Below, piece after piece: positions 18,451 to 28,000 of a DNA stretch of 64,000 nt. This DNA is from Halorussus aquaticus. GTDB taxonomy: Archaea; Halobacteriota; Halobacteria; Halobacteriales; Haladaptataceae. Each line of letters begins with the position of its first letter. The stretch's first letter is position 1. The notes under the pieces are model-generated. The model saw only the letters and a list, made by a program, of their open reading frames with translations, searched no databases and was not told where the DNA came from. The DNA is taken from positions 1,984,001 through 2,048,000 of the forward strand of contig NZ_CP100400.1 of the NCBI RefSeq assembly GCF_024218795.1, in the 5' to 3' direction. Made by a program: the position numbers and the translations under genes.

Positions 18451-18526
18451 GTTCGCCAGAACACAGGAGGGGAGAATAGTTCTCCCGGTTCAGCCCGAAC
18501 TTCGGTCCTCCTCGGTCCGTCCGCGG

Positions 18527-19618
18527 TCACCCCGACCGGTTGCGCTCTCGCCTGTCCTCCAGCAGGTTCCGAATCCCCTTGCCCGGCCCGCCTTCGATGG
18601 GCCACCCGCGCGTCCGCCACTGGGGCGGTTCAGGCGAGAACTCGGGGCACGACCCCGAACACTCCGAACTCGTCTGGTGGCACTCCTTGGCGGCGCAGTA
18701 CGGCAGGAGAGTCCGGCCCTCGCGGCGCAACTGGAAGTACCGGCAGTCCGGTCGCATCGTCTCGGCGTACGCCCGCCACCCCTTCTCGTAGGCGCGCTCG
18801 GCGATTTCGAGGCGCTTGTGGGCCTTCCACTCGGGGTCGGCGTACTCGAACTGCGAGGCGGTGCTCCCGTACTCGGTGACCTCGCCGCGTTCGAGGACGC
18901 GAGTGCCGGGCGCGTCCGGGTCGAGGCTCCGGGGGAACCACTCCACGTCGGCGGTCCGCGCCCCGCCGGTCGCCAGCGCGTCGGGGTCCAGCGTCAGGAT
19001 TCCGGCTTCCACCGGAACGCTCTCCAGCAGGGCGGGTTCGACCGACTCGCCGGTCGCACGGGTGGCCACCCACACCTCGTCGGCCAGCGAGAGCGCCACG
19101 TCGTACTCCAGTTGCGGGGCGAGGTGGCGGGCCGCGCTGGCGTCGAGGTCGGGCTTGTTCTCGATGGCGACGATGCGCTCGACCCAGTCGGGGTAGGCCC
19201 ACTTCCGGCGAATCTCGATGCGGTTGTTCCGCTTTCGCACGTCGAGGATGCCGCGGTCGGCGGCGCGGTGGATGGACTCGCGGACGTACCGCCACGGGTA
19301 ACCGGGGTCCGGGAGCGCGTCTCGGTACCACTCCCAGTCGGGCGGCGCGTGGGGAATCACGTCGAGCAGGTCCGAGTCCAGTCGGCGGGGGCCGAAGTTC
19401 GTGCGCTGGCGGAGGGCGGCGGGGTCCACCTCGACCACGATGGTGTCCCACCGCCTGCGCTTGGTGCCGAGTTGCCGCGCGACGATGGCGGGGCAGTCGT
19501 CGCCCGCGTCCTCCGCGTCCCCCTCACCCGCTTCGGGCGGCCACTCGCGCTCGGCCCACCGGCAGGTACGCAACTCGAAGACGAACTCGGGGTCGGCCTC
19601 GGCGTCCGCGTCGCTCAC
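18527..19618 (-). CDS. DUF5787-family protein, possible PD-(D/E)XK nuclease with Cys cluster
   Basis: The 363-residue protein starts at GTG 19618, as no ATG lies near the conserved N-terminus. A restriction-endonuclease-like core is visible: Asp144, then Glu153-Asn-Lys155 in RIVAIENKPDL, then QLEYDVALSLADEVWVAT. Cysteines occur at 19 and 42 near the N-terminus and at 292, 308, 313, 320 and 324 near the C-terminus. That layout recalls the Fe-S cluster of Cas4/AddB nucleases. DUF5787 has no proven function, so the nuclease reading is inference. Low-complexity residues 30-42 differ from the rest. Confidence 0.72.
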   Translation of the reverse strand: MSDADAEADPEFVFELRTCRWAEREWPPEAGEGDAEDAGDDCPAIVARQLGTKRRRWDTIVVEVDPAALRQRTNFGPRRLDSDLLDVIPHAPPDWEWYRDALPDPGYPWRYVRESIHRAADRGILDVRKRNNRIEIRRKWAYPDWVERIVAIENKPDLDASAARHLAPQLEYDVALSLADEVWVATRATGESVEPALLESVPVEAGILTLDPDALATGGARTADVEWFPRSLDPDAPGTRVLERGEVTEYGSTASQFEYADPEWKAHKRLEIAERAYEKGWRAYAETMRPDCRYFQLRREGRTLLPYCAAKECHQTSSECSGSCPEFSPEPPQWRTRGWPIEGGPGKGIRNLLEDRRERNRSG

Positions 19619-19770
19619 GGTCGGCGTTCGGAGCGGGTCGGCCTAAGTGGTTCGGAACCCGCCAGCGCAGTTCCGGCGGTGGCGAGTCCGACCTTCGGGG
19701 TCGCACTCACGACGGCCGCGATGCTAGACGCTCGTCGGTGGTGGGCGGACGCGGTGAAACGGAGGCGGCC

Positions 19771-20208
19771 CTACGTCTCGTCGTCCTCCTCCTTCTCGTT
19801 CAGGAACTCGTGGGCGTCTTCGAGGATTTCGCGCGGGCCGTCCTGCGTGATGGTGTTGATGGCCTGCTCGTAGTCGCGCCACTGGTGGTCCCGGTGTTCG
19901 TGAGAGAGTTCCGCGCTCGCCTCGTAGGACTTGGCCACGAACAGGTGGACCGTCTTGTGGATGGTGTTGCCGTTGGCCTCGAAGACGTAGTCGTAATCGT
20001 CGCGGAACCCGTCGAGGAGCCGGAAGTCCTTGATTCCGGACTCTTCTTTCACTTCGCGTATGGCCGTCTGCTGTAACTCTTCGTCCCCCTCCACGCCGCC
20101 TTTGGGGAACTCCCAGTCGCCCGGACGCGACTTGAGGAGGAGATATTCCCGGCGACCGCGGGTATCCCGGTAGAGGATCGCACCCGCGGACGTAGCTTCA
20201 ATCGTCAT
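19771..20208 (-). CDS. NUDIX hydrolase, diadenosine-polyphosphate type
   Basis: The 145-residue protein has a complete Nudix box, beginning GGVEGDEELQQTAIREV and continuing KEESGI, with the expected Gly, Glu and REVxEE spacing at about residues 37-59. The preceding EFPKGGVE and short length fit bis(5'-nucleosyl)-tetraphosphatase (asymmetrical) enzymes. These degrade Ap4A and related signal nucleotides. The acidic tail is typical of halophilic proteins. A TATA-like element (TATATACTCC) overlaps 20216-20225 on the minus strand. Confidence 0.88.
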   Translation of the reverse strand: MTIEATSAGAILYRDTRGRREYLLLKSRPGDWEFPKGGVEGDEELQQTAIREVKEESGIKDFRLLDGFRDDYDYVFEANGNTIHKTVHLFVAKSYEASAELSHEHRDHQWRDYEQAINTITQDGPREILEDAHEFLNEKEEDDET

Positions 20209-20408
20209 TTACTGGAGTATATACGGCGGTGCGTTAAGAGAATGTCGGAGGGAGGATTGCTCGAGACGACTCCGAACGCCGGTCGGCGTCGCGCGGCGCG
20301 ACGACGGGGCGCACGCTCGCCGCCGGTCAGTCGGCCGCCGGAGGGCCGCGGCGAGAACAGACGTTTTACGTACCTCGATACTGAAAGACATCGACACCGA
20401 ACCCAGCC

Positions 20409-20735
20409 ATGACCTTCGTAACTAGAATCCGACTGCAGAGCGGGAACCGCCCCGCGCTGGAGAACGTCGTAGACGAGATTCGCTCGACGGCCGAACGCAA
20501 GGGCGCGGAACTCCGCGGCCCCCACTCGGCACCGCCAGAGCGCCTCGACGTTCCCCAGTACAAATCGACCAGCGGAAACGAGACCCGGCAGTTCCGGTCG
20601 TGGGACTACACGGTGTACACCCGTCAAATGGAAATCGTCGGCCACAACGACCTCGCCCGGCAGGTCGCTGAGTTCGACTTCCCCGACGGCGTTCACGTCG
20701 AAGTGGAACTCGAACAGATCGAACAGATGGCCTAA
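20409..20735 (+). CDS. Ribosomal protein S10-like (uS10/mL48 family)
   Basis: The 108-residue protein has the S10 fold order: MTFVTRIRLQSGNRPALENVVDEIRSTAERKGAELRGPHSAPP, then RTWDYTVYTRQMEIVG-like (here RSWDYTVYTRQMEIVG), then a C-terminal EVELEQIEQMA. Ribosomal uS10 itself is normally encoded near EF-1A; this stand-alone copy lacks such neighbours. It may be a paralogue with a separate RNA-related role. The GAC-rich start context and the AT element TTTTACG upstream (20362-20368) support the ATG. Confidence 0.85.
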   Translation: MTFVTRIRLQSGNRPALENVVDEIRSTAERKGAELRGPHSAPPERLDVPQYKSTSGNETRQFRSWDYTVYTRQMEIVGHNDLARQVAEFDFPDGVHVEVELEQIEQMA

Positions 20736-20917
20736 CGGTCTTCTCAGCCTCTCTTCGTCCTCGCTCCTCGTCTTCTCGGTTCTGCTTCCGCTTCGCTCGT
20801 GCTTTCGGTTCCGCTCGCTCTTCGCCGCGCGTCCGATGGGACAAACCGCCGCGGGGATAGCCTCACACCCCGAGAGGAGAGGTAAACTGTTTTCCCGGCC
20901 CGCGAGAGAGTAGGGGT

Positions 20918-21967
20918 ATGTTCGACAAAACGACGTGGATTCGCCTGCCCCGCAACGTGCTGGTGGGTCACGGCGTCCTCGACCAGACCGTCGAGGCCGT
21001 CTCCGAACTCCACCTCCACGGGCGTCCGCTGGTCGTCACCAGTCCCACGCCCCGCGAAGTCGCGGCCGAGCGCGTGGCCGCGGACTTCGAGGCGGCGGGC
21101 GAGGACCCCGCGATAGTCGAAATCGGGGAGGCGAGTTTCGAGGCGGTCCAGCGCGTCATCGAAGTCGCCGAGGAGGTGGACGCGGGCTACCTCGTCGGCG
21201 TCGGGGGCGGGAAGGCAATCGACATCGCAAAGATGGCCAGCGACGACCTCGGCACCGGGTTCGTCTCGGTCCCCACGGCGGCGAGTCACGACGGCATCGT
21301 CTCGGGCCGCGGGTCGGTCCCGGAGGGCGACACCCGCCACAGCGTGGCCGCGGAACCGCCGCTCGCGGTCGTGGCCGACACCGAGATTCTCGCGGACGCG
21401 CCGTGGCGACTCACGACCGCCGGGTGCGCCGACATCATCAGCAACTACACCGCGGTCAAGGACTGGCGACTCGCCAACCGACTCCAGAACGTCCAGTACT
21501 CCGAGTACTCGGCCGCGCTGGCCGAGATGACCGCCGAGATGCTGGTCGGCAACGCCGACTCCATCAAACAGGGTCTCGAAGAGTCGGCGTGGGTGGTCGT
21601 CAAGGCGCTGGTCTCCTCGGGCGTCGCCATGTCCATCGCGGACTCCTCGCGGCCCGCCTCCGGCGCGGAACACCTCTTCTCCCACCAACTCGACCGCATG
21701 GTCCCCGACGCCGCGCTCCACGGCCACCAAGTCGGCGTCGGCACCATCGTCGCGGAGTACCTCCACGGCGGCGACTGGCAGGGCGTCCGGCGAGCGCTCG
21801 ACACCATCGGCGCGCCCACGACCGCCGCGGACCTCGGCATCGACGACGAGACGGTCGTCGCGGCGCTGACCGCGGCCCACGAGATTCGGGACCGGTACAC
21901 GATTCTGGGCAACGGGATGAATCAGGACGCCGCCATCGAGGCGGCCGAGACGACGGGCGTCATCTGA
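20918..21967 (+). CDS. egsA: NAD(P)-dependent glycerol-1-phosphate dehydrogenase
   Basis: The 349-residue protein has the iron-dependent-alcohol-dehydrogenase-like fold of archaeal G1P dehydrogenase. Visible are VGVGGGKAIDIAKM (nucleotide loop), SVPTAASHDGIVSGRGSV, and metal ligands in CADIISNYTAVKDW, HLFSHQLDRM and HGHQVGVGTIV. It reduces dihydroxyacetone phosphate to sn-glycerol-1-phosphate, the archaeal lipid backbone. Its length matches the family norm. Confidence 0.95.
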   Translation: MFDKTTWIRLPRNVLVGHGVLDQTVEAVSELHLHGRPLVVTSPTPREVAAERVAADFEAAGEDPAIVEIGEASFEAVQRVIEVAEEVDAGYLVGVGGGKAIDIAKMASDDLGTGFVSVPTAASHDGIVSGRGSVPEGDTRHSVAAEPPLAVVADTEILADAPWRLTTAGCADIISNYTAVKDWRLANRLQNVQYSEYSAALAEMTAEMLVGNADSIKQGLEESAWVVVKALVSSGVAMSIADSSRPASGAEHLFSHQLDRMVPDAALHGHQVGVGTIVAEYLHGGDWQGVRRALDTIGAPTTAADLGIDDETVVAALTAAHEIRDRYTILGNGMNQDAAIEAAETTGVI

Positions 21968-22014
21968 TCGCGACGGCACCCGACCGAGGACCGACACGCT
22001 CCTTCGCGCTCCGA

Positions 22015-22686
22015 CTACTCGCGGAGCGTCCCGCGCGAGGACCGCCAATCCGATTTCGACGTCCGCGAGGGCCGCCGGAGCGCGTGGCGGACCGCGAGCA
22101 GGTGTCGAGCGAACACCGCCCCGGTCAGGAGGGCCGCGCCGACCACCGCGTGCGGCGAGAACCCGGCGACCGGAATCGTGCCGACCCACGCGGGGAGCGT
22201 CACCGCGCGAGAGACGACGAGGAGCCACGCCGTCGCGCCCGCGGCCTCCAGCACCGCCAGTCCGACCGTCGGGCGCTGGACCAGCGAGGCGAGCGGCCGC
22301 CGACCCTGAATCGCGTTGTCCGTCGCGGTGTGACGCGGAATCAGCACGACCGCGAACGCGAGTCCGGCGACCACGACGCCGAGCAGTCCGTCGGTCCACC
22401 GGACCGCCCCGAACCACCCGACCCACAGCGCGGTCTCGGCCACCGCGAGGCCCGCCACCGCTCGCGCCGGTACCGGCCGACTCCACCCGTTGACGGTGAC
22501 GTGGGCCAGCAGCATCTCCACGAGCATCCCGGCGGAGAGTCCGGACACGCCGACCAGCGCTGGCGCGGAGAGCGGGTCGGCGTCCGCCACCAGTCCGAGC
22601 CAGACCGACAGCGCGGTGACTTCGACGGCCGTCAGGAGGACGACCCCGACGCCCCTGACCGTCGTCCGAATCGCCTCTCGAATCAT
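22015..22686 (-). CDS. Haloarchaeal multi-span membrane protein
   Basis: The protein is 223 residues from ATG 22686; the upstream frame has no ATG, only TTG. It has six or so hydrophobic spans and a basic C-terminal tail (AVRHALRRPSRTSKSDWRSSRG). There are no conserved catalytic residues, and I cannot assign a family. It lies convergent to egsA with 47 bases between stops. Confidence 0.7.
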   Translation of the reverse strand: MIREAIRTTVRGVGVVLLTAVEVTALSVWLGLVADADPLSAPALVGVSGLSAGMLVEMLLAHVTVNGWSRPVPARAVAGLAVAETALWVGWFGAVRWTDGLLGVVVAGLAFAVVLIPRHTATDNAIQGRRPLASLVQRPTVGLAVLEAAGATAWLLVVSRAVTLPAWVGTIPVAGFSPHAVVGAALLTGAVFARHLLAVRHALRRPSRTSKSDWRSSRGTLRE

Positions 22687-22987
22687 CGTCCCGGAGACGA
22701 GTAGCGGGTCGTTCGACGGCGACGACGATGCTGTGCCATGTACTGACAATGTCGTTACGGGGTGTTTGTTATCAGCCTCCTGAAGTCGGTAGCTCGGACC
22801 TGCGAACGGTCTCAGCCCGGGACTAACGCCGCAATCGGCCGATTCCGAAGTACGCGGTCCCGAAGCTGTAGTAACCCAGTTAGAAGTGGAGCGGAAGAGA
22901 ACGGACCGACCAGCGAGGAGTCGAGAGGCGGACCGAAGTCGGAGTCGGTGCGACGCCGCAGAGAGCGTCCGAGTCCAGTCCGACGCC
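22687..22987. other. Interval of about 300 bases without a convincing gene
   Basis: It lies between the membrane protein (which reads leftwards out of it) and the 3' end of the epimerase. It is mixed in composition with short AT pockets (GTTTGTTATC, 22761-22770) that could hold the promoter of the membrane protein. No coding frame looks haloarchaeal. Confidence 0.4.
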
Positions 22988-23977
22988 TCAGACCGTGTCC
23001 AGCACGTCCAGAACGCGCCGTTCGGCCTCGCGGCCCGGGTCGTACTCGCTGCCGTCGCGGTCGCTGTCGAGATGCTCTTCGACCGTGGTCTCCATCGCCT
23101 CCGCGAGCGGCGTCGAGTCCCACCCGAGCGCGGCGAGTTTGTCGGTGTCCAGCACGTGGGGGTAGTCGCGGTAGAGGACGAAGTCGTCTAACGAGAGGTC
23201 CGCGGCGGCGAGTTCGCGCTCGCCCGCGTGGACGATTTCGACCTCCGTGTCGAGGGCGTCCGCGACCAGTTCGACCATCTCGTCTATCGTCACGACGCGG
23301 CGGTCGCCGACGTTGTAGGACTCGCCGGGCGTCCCTTCTTCGGCGACGACGCGGAGCGCGCTCGCCACGTCCTCGACGTACGCGCGGTGCCAGACGTTGT
23401 CGCCGTCGCCGGGCACGACTAGACGGTCGTAGTTCGCTACCCGGTCTATCCAGTAGTCGAGGCGCTCGGTGTAGTCGTGGGGACCGTAGACGATGCAGGG
23501 CCGGACGCTGTAGGCGTTCACGCCGCGGTCCGCGGCCGCGACTATCGCTCGGTCGCCCTCCGCCTTCCGGTTGCCGTAGGTCTCGCCCGAGTCGTCGGTG
23601 GCCTGCTCCATCGTGCAGGGCCGGAGTTCGGTCTCGCCCTCGCGCTTGGGAATCTCCTCGTTGCCGTAGGCGTCGCCGCTGGAGATGTACACGTAGGCGT
23701 CCGCGTCGGAGAATATCTCGGTGGCGGCTCGGACCTCGCGGGGTTTGTACGCCACGCAGTCGAAGACGGCGTCGGGTTCGACTTCGCGTCTGGCCTGTTC
23801 GAGCGCCGTCTCGTTGGTCCGGTCGCCCTCGTAGTGAGCGACGGCGTCGTTCTCGGCGAACGGATTCTCGTGGGTCCCGCGGTTGAAGATGGTCACGTCG
23901 TAGTCGTGGTCGAGCAGTTCCGAGACGAGGTGGCGGCCGATGAACCGCGTGCCGCCGACGACGAGTGCAGTGTCCAT
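22988..23977 (-). CDS. NAD-dependent epimerase/dehydratase family protein
   Basis: The 329-residue protein is an extended SDR with the nucleotide-binding motif VVGGTRFIGRHL (residues 6-17). The substrate region has ISSGDAYGNEEIP. The normal YxxxK active site appears as Tyr-Gly-Asn-Arg-Lys in GETYGNRKAEGDR. The domain order suits an NAD-binding sugar-nucleotide or RNA-binding SDR such as the CSP41-like type. The substrate is unknown, and there are no glycosyltransferase neighbours to suggest a sugar pathway. Confidence 0.85.
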   Translation of the reverse strand: MDTALVVGGTRFIGRHLVSELLDHDYDVTIFNRGTHENPFAENDAVAHYEGDRTNETALEQARREVEPDAVFDCVAYKPREVRAATEIFSDADAYVYISSGDAYGNEEIPKREGETELRPCTMEQATDDSGETYGNRKAEGDRAIVAAADRGVNAYSVRPCIVYGPHDYTERLDYWIDRVANYDRLVVPGDGDNVWHRAYVEDVASALRVVAEEGTPGESYNVGDRRVVTIDEMVELVADALDTEVEIVHAGERELAAADLSLDDFVLYRDYPHVLDTDKLAALGWDSTPLAEAMETTVEEHLDSDRDGSEYDPGREAERRVLDVLDTV

Positions 23978-24280
23978 GCCGGGGGTTGGTCGCCAGATTT
24001 GAAAGACCTACTGGAGTCGGAAATCCGACGCTCGCGACCCCCGGCGGAGTCGGGCGTCTCGGTGGCGCGGTGTCGCGTCGCCGTCGGTAACCCCGGTTAG
24101 GCGCTACGGCGTCCCGTCGGGCCGCAGGATAGCAGTGAATACGACGAACGTACTGGAATATGTGGAGAATTGCCTGTTCGGTCGAAAATACCTGTTCACA
24201 GACACCGGACGTACGGTTTTCGTCTAATTTGTCTGATTCGGGTAGAACGTTTATCAGTGAAAACGTCGAATACGTGGGGC
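23978..24280. promoter_or_regulatory. Divergent intergenic region with promoter for the GNAT gene
   Basis: About 300 bases are open between the divergent epimerase and GNAT genes. The stretch near 24200-24260 is AT-rich; a CGTTTATC element at 24248-24255 lies 26-33 bases before the GNAT ATG at 24281, the spacing expected for a leaderless start. No other gene is visible. Confidence 0.5.
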
Positions 24281-25039
24281 ATGGGACAGAGAGAGGCCGA
24301 CTCCGACGGAATCGAAATCCGCGAAGCCGAATCGGGCGACGGCGACGGTATCCGAGACGTCGCGCTGGAGTCGCTCCACGCGTCGTACGGCGACATACTC
24401 GACGAGGACGTCATCGAGACGGCGACCGAGAACTGGTACGCCGACGAGATGATGGAGGCCGAACTGGAGGAGGAGGGGATGCTCTACCTCGTCGCGGTGG
24501 CGGGCGACGAGGTGGTCGGCTTCTCCCAGAACCTATTGGCGGAGGGCGACGCCACCATCCTCTGGCTACACGTGGACCCCGACAACCGCGACAAGAACGT
24601 CGGGACGACCCTGCTGAACCAGACGCTCGCCACGCTCTCGGAACGCGGCGTCGAGCGAATCGCCGCGGAAGTTCTCACGGAGAACGAGGCCGGATGCACC
24701 TTCTACGAGGCCAACGGCTTCGAGAAGGCCGGTGAGCGCGAGCGCGACATCGGCGACGAGACCCACGTCGAGAACCTCTACGTCCACGAGGGCCGCGCCA
24801 AGCTCGAGACCCGCGAGTTCGAGGGCCGCTCGCTCTACGTCAACTGGGCCGAGAGCAGGCGGGGGTCCCACGCCCCGTTCTACGAGGCGTACACCGACGA
24901 GGAGGGCGAGGACCTCTACGGCTGGTTCTGCTCGAACTGCCAGAGCTTCGACATCGCGATGGATTCGATGGAGCGACTGGAGTGCAACGACTGTGGCAAC
25001 CAGAAGAAGCCGACTCGGTGGGACGCGTCGTACCTCTGA
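24281..25039 (+). CDS. GNAT acetyltransferase fused to a zinc-ribbon domain (DUF5816-like)
   Basis: The 252-residue protein has a GNAT domain at about 10-155, including the acetyl-CoA loop region VDPDNRDKNVGTTLLNQTL and the strand IAAEVLTENEAGCTFYEANGF. A second domain at about 165-252 ends in a zinc ribbon: FCSNCQSFDIAMDS and LECNDCGNQKK, with four Cys at 228, 231, 245 and 248. The C-terminal part resembles DUF5816. Two-domain GNATs of this type are haloarchaeal; the acceptor is unknown. Confidence 0.85.
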   Translation: MGQREADSDGIEIREAESGDGDGIRDVALESLHASYGDILDEDVIETATENWYADEMMEAELEEEGMLYLVAVAGDEVVGFSQNLLAEGDATILWLHVDPDNRDKNVGTTLLNQTLATLSERGVERIAAEVLTENEAGCTFYEANGFEKAGERERDIGDETHVENLYVHEGRAKLETREFEGRSLYVNWAESRRGSHAPFYEAYTDEEGEDLYGWFCSNCQSFDIAMDSMERLECNDCGNQKKPTRWDASYL

Positions 25040-25067
25040 GCGGCGTCCGCTCGGTCCGACTCCGCTC

Positions 25068-28000
25068 TCAGTCCGCGCCGCTCTGGACCACTGCCTCGCA
25101 CCCGTCGTCTCGACTCCGCGCCGCTGGCGGGGGCGAGTTGCGCACGTCCTCGCGGCCCTCCTCGGTCACGGCGCGCTCGTAGGCCTCGGGCATCACCTTC
25201 ACGAACTGGTCCAGCACCGCGTCCCAGTCCGCCAGCAACTCCGCCGCGCGCTCGCTGTCGGTGTAGGCCGCGTGGTTCTCCACGAGTCGCCGGAGGACGC
25301 GCTCGTCGCGCTCCGAGAGGTCGGCGTCGAGTCGGACCATGCCCCGGTTCAGTCTATCCGAGAAGTCGCCGTTCTCGTCGAGGACGTACGCGACGCCCCC
25401 GCTCATCCCCGCGGCGAAGTTCTTGCCCGTCTCGCCGAGGATCGCCACGACGCCGCCGGTCATGTACTCACAGCCGTGGTCGCCGACGCCCTCCACGACC
25501 GCCTGCACGCCGGAGTTGCGGACCGCGAACCGCTCGCCAGCGACGCCGTTGACGTAGGCCTCGCCGTCGGTCGCGCCGTAGAGCGCGACGTTGCCGACCA
25601 CGACGTTCTCGGCCGGGTCGTAGGCCGCCGAGTCGGGCGTCCGGACCGCGACGCGGCCGCCCGACAGGCCCTTGCCGAGGTAGTCGTTGGCCGCGCCGGT
25701 GAGCCGGAAGTCCACGCCCGACTGGAGGAACGCCCCGAAACTCTGGCCCGCAGTGCCCCGGAACGAGCAGGCCAGCGTGTCGTCCGGGAGACCCGCCTCG
25801 CCGTGAAGTTCCGAGACGCGCCCCGAGAGCATCGCGCCGACCGCGCGGTCCTCGTTGCCGATTTCGGCGTCGAGTTCGACTGGGTCGGCGTCCTCGACCG
25901 CCCGTTCGGCCAGTTCGAGCAGGTCGCGGTCGAGGTGGTCGTCCACGTCGTGGGTCTGCTCGCGGGTCTTGGTCCGCTGGGAGTCGCCCGCGGCGTAGTC
26001 GTCGGGTTCCGCGACGACAGACGAGAGGTCCAGTCCGCTGGCCTTCGGGTGGTCGGTGTCGCGCTGTTCGAGGCACTCCACGCGCCCGACCATCTCCTCG
26101 ACCGTCTCGAAGCCCAACTCGGCCATGATTTCGCGGAGTTCCTGCGCGATGAACTGCATGTAGTTGACGACGTGGTCGGGTTGGCCGGGGAACCGCTTGC
26201 GGAGGTCCTCGTCCTGCGTGGCGACGCCGACCGGACAGGTGTTCTCGTGGCACTGCCGGGCCATCACGCACCCGGAGGTGACGAGGCTGGCGGTGCCGAA
26301 GACGTACTCCTCCGCGCCCAGCAGCGCGGCCACCGCCACGTCCCGGCCGGTCTTGAGACCGCCGTCCACGCTCACGCGAATCCGCGAGCGCAGGCCGGTC
26401 TCCCGGAGCATCTGGTTGGCCTCCGCGAGGCCCAGTTCCCACGGCAGGCCCGCGTGCTTGATGGAGGTCTTGGGACTCGCGCCCGTGCCGCCGGAGTGGC
26501 CCGAGACGTGGACCACGTCGGCGTTGGCCTTGGCGACCCCTGCAGCGATGGTGCCGATGCCGTCCTCCGAGACCAGTTTGACGTTCACGTCGGCGTCGGG
26601 GTTCGCGCACTTCAGGTCGTGAATCAGTTGCTTGAGGTCCTCGATGGAGTAGATGTCGTGCTGGGGCGGCGGCGAGATGAGACCGACGCCCGGCGTGGCG
26701 TATCGGACGTGCGCTATCATCTCGTTGACCTTCCGGCCCGGCAGGTGGCCGCCTTCGCCGGGCTTGCTCCCTTGGGCCATCTTTATCTGTATCTCCTCGG
26801 CGTTCGAGAGGTAGGCGCTCGTGACGCCGAACCGGCCGGAGGCGACCTGCTTGACGTTGCACTCGCGCTCGGTGCCGAACCGCTCGGGCGGTTCGCCGCC
26901 CTCGCCGGTGTTCGACTTGGCCCCCAGTCGGTTCATCGCGACGGCGTTGTTCTCGTGGGCCTCGGGCGAGAGCGACCCGAGACTCATCGCGGCGGTGGAG
27001 AACCGCTCGACGATGTCCGAGACGGGTTCGACCGCCTCGACGGGAATCGACTCTCTGCCCTCGTCGTCGAACGCCAGCAGGCCCCGGAGCGTCTGGAGGT
27101 TGCCGTTCTGGTCGTTGATGGCCTCGGCGAACTCGCCGTAGGCGTCGGCGTCGTCCTGCCGGACCGCGCGCTGGAGGGTGCCGACGGTCTCGGGGTTCCA
27201 CTGGTGGTGGCGGCCGTTCGACCGGTGCTCGAACTCGCCCTGTCTCGCGGGGTCGAGGTCGTCTCCGCCGCCGAACGCCTCCGCGTGGCGCTCTCGCAGG
27301 TCGTCCTCGACCCCGTCGATGCCGATGCCTTCCGTGCGCGCGGCGGTGCCCTCGAAGTACTCCTCCACGAAGTCCGAGTCGAGACCGACCGCCTCGAAGA
27401 TCTGCGCGCCCCGATAGCTCTCGACCGTCGAGATGCCCATCTTGGCCATCGTCTTCTGGAGACCGTCTTCGAGCGCGCCGACGTACGCCTCGACGGCCGC
27501 CGACTCGTCGGTGCCGTCGGGTCCGGCCACGAGGTCCGCGATGCTCTCGAAGGCGAGGGTCGGATTGACCGCGCCCGCGCCGTAGCCGACCAGACACGCG
27601 AGGTGGTGGACCGTCCGTGGGTCGCCCGACTCCACGACGAGTCCGGCGCGGTTCCGGAGACCGTTCCGGACGAGGTGGTGGTGGACCGCGCCGGTCGCCA
27701 GCAGACTCGGAATCGCCAGTCTGTCGGGTCCCACGTCGCGGTCCGAGAGAACGACAATCTCCGCCCCGTCCGTGACGGCCTCGCTGGCCGCCCGGCGGAC
27801 GCGCTCGACCGCGGTTTCGAGGTCCCCGTCCTCGGGGTAGGTCAGGTCCACCGTCTCGGTCGGAATCGAGCAGTCGCGCACGCCTTCCATCTCGGCGTCG
27901 GTCAGAACCGGCGAGTCCAACACGAGTTGGCGGGCGTGGTCCGGCGACTCGTCCAGCAGGTTGCGCTGGTTGCCCAACCGGCTTTCGAGGCTGGTCACGC

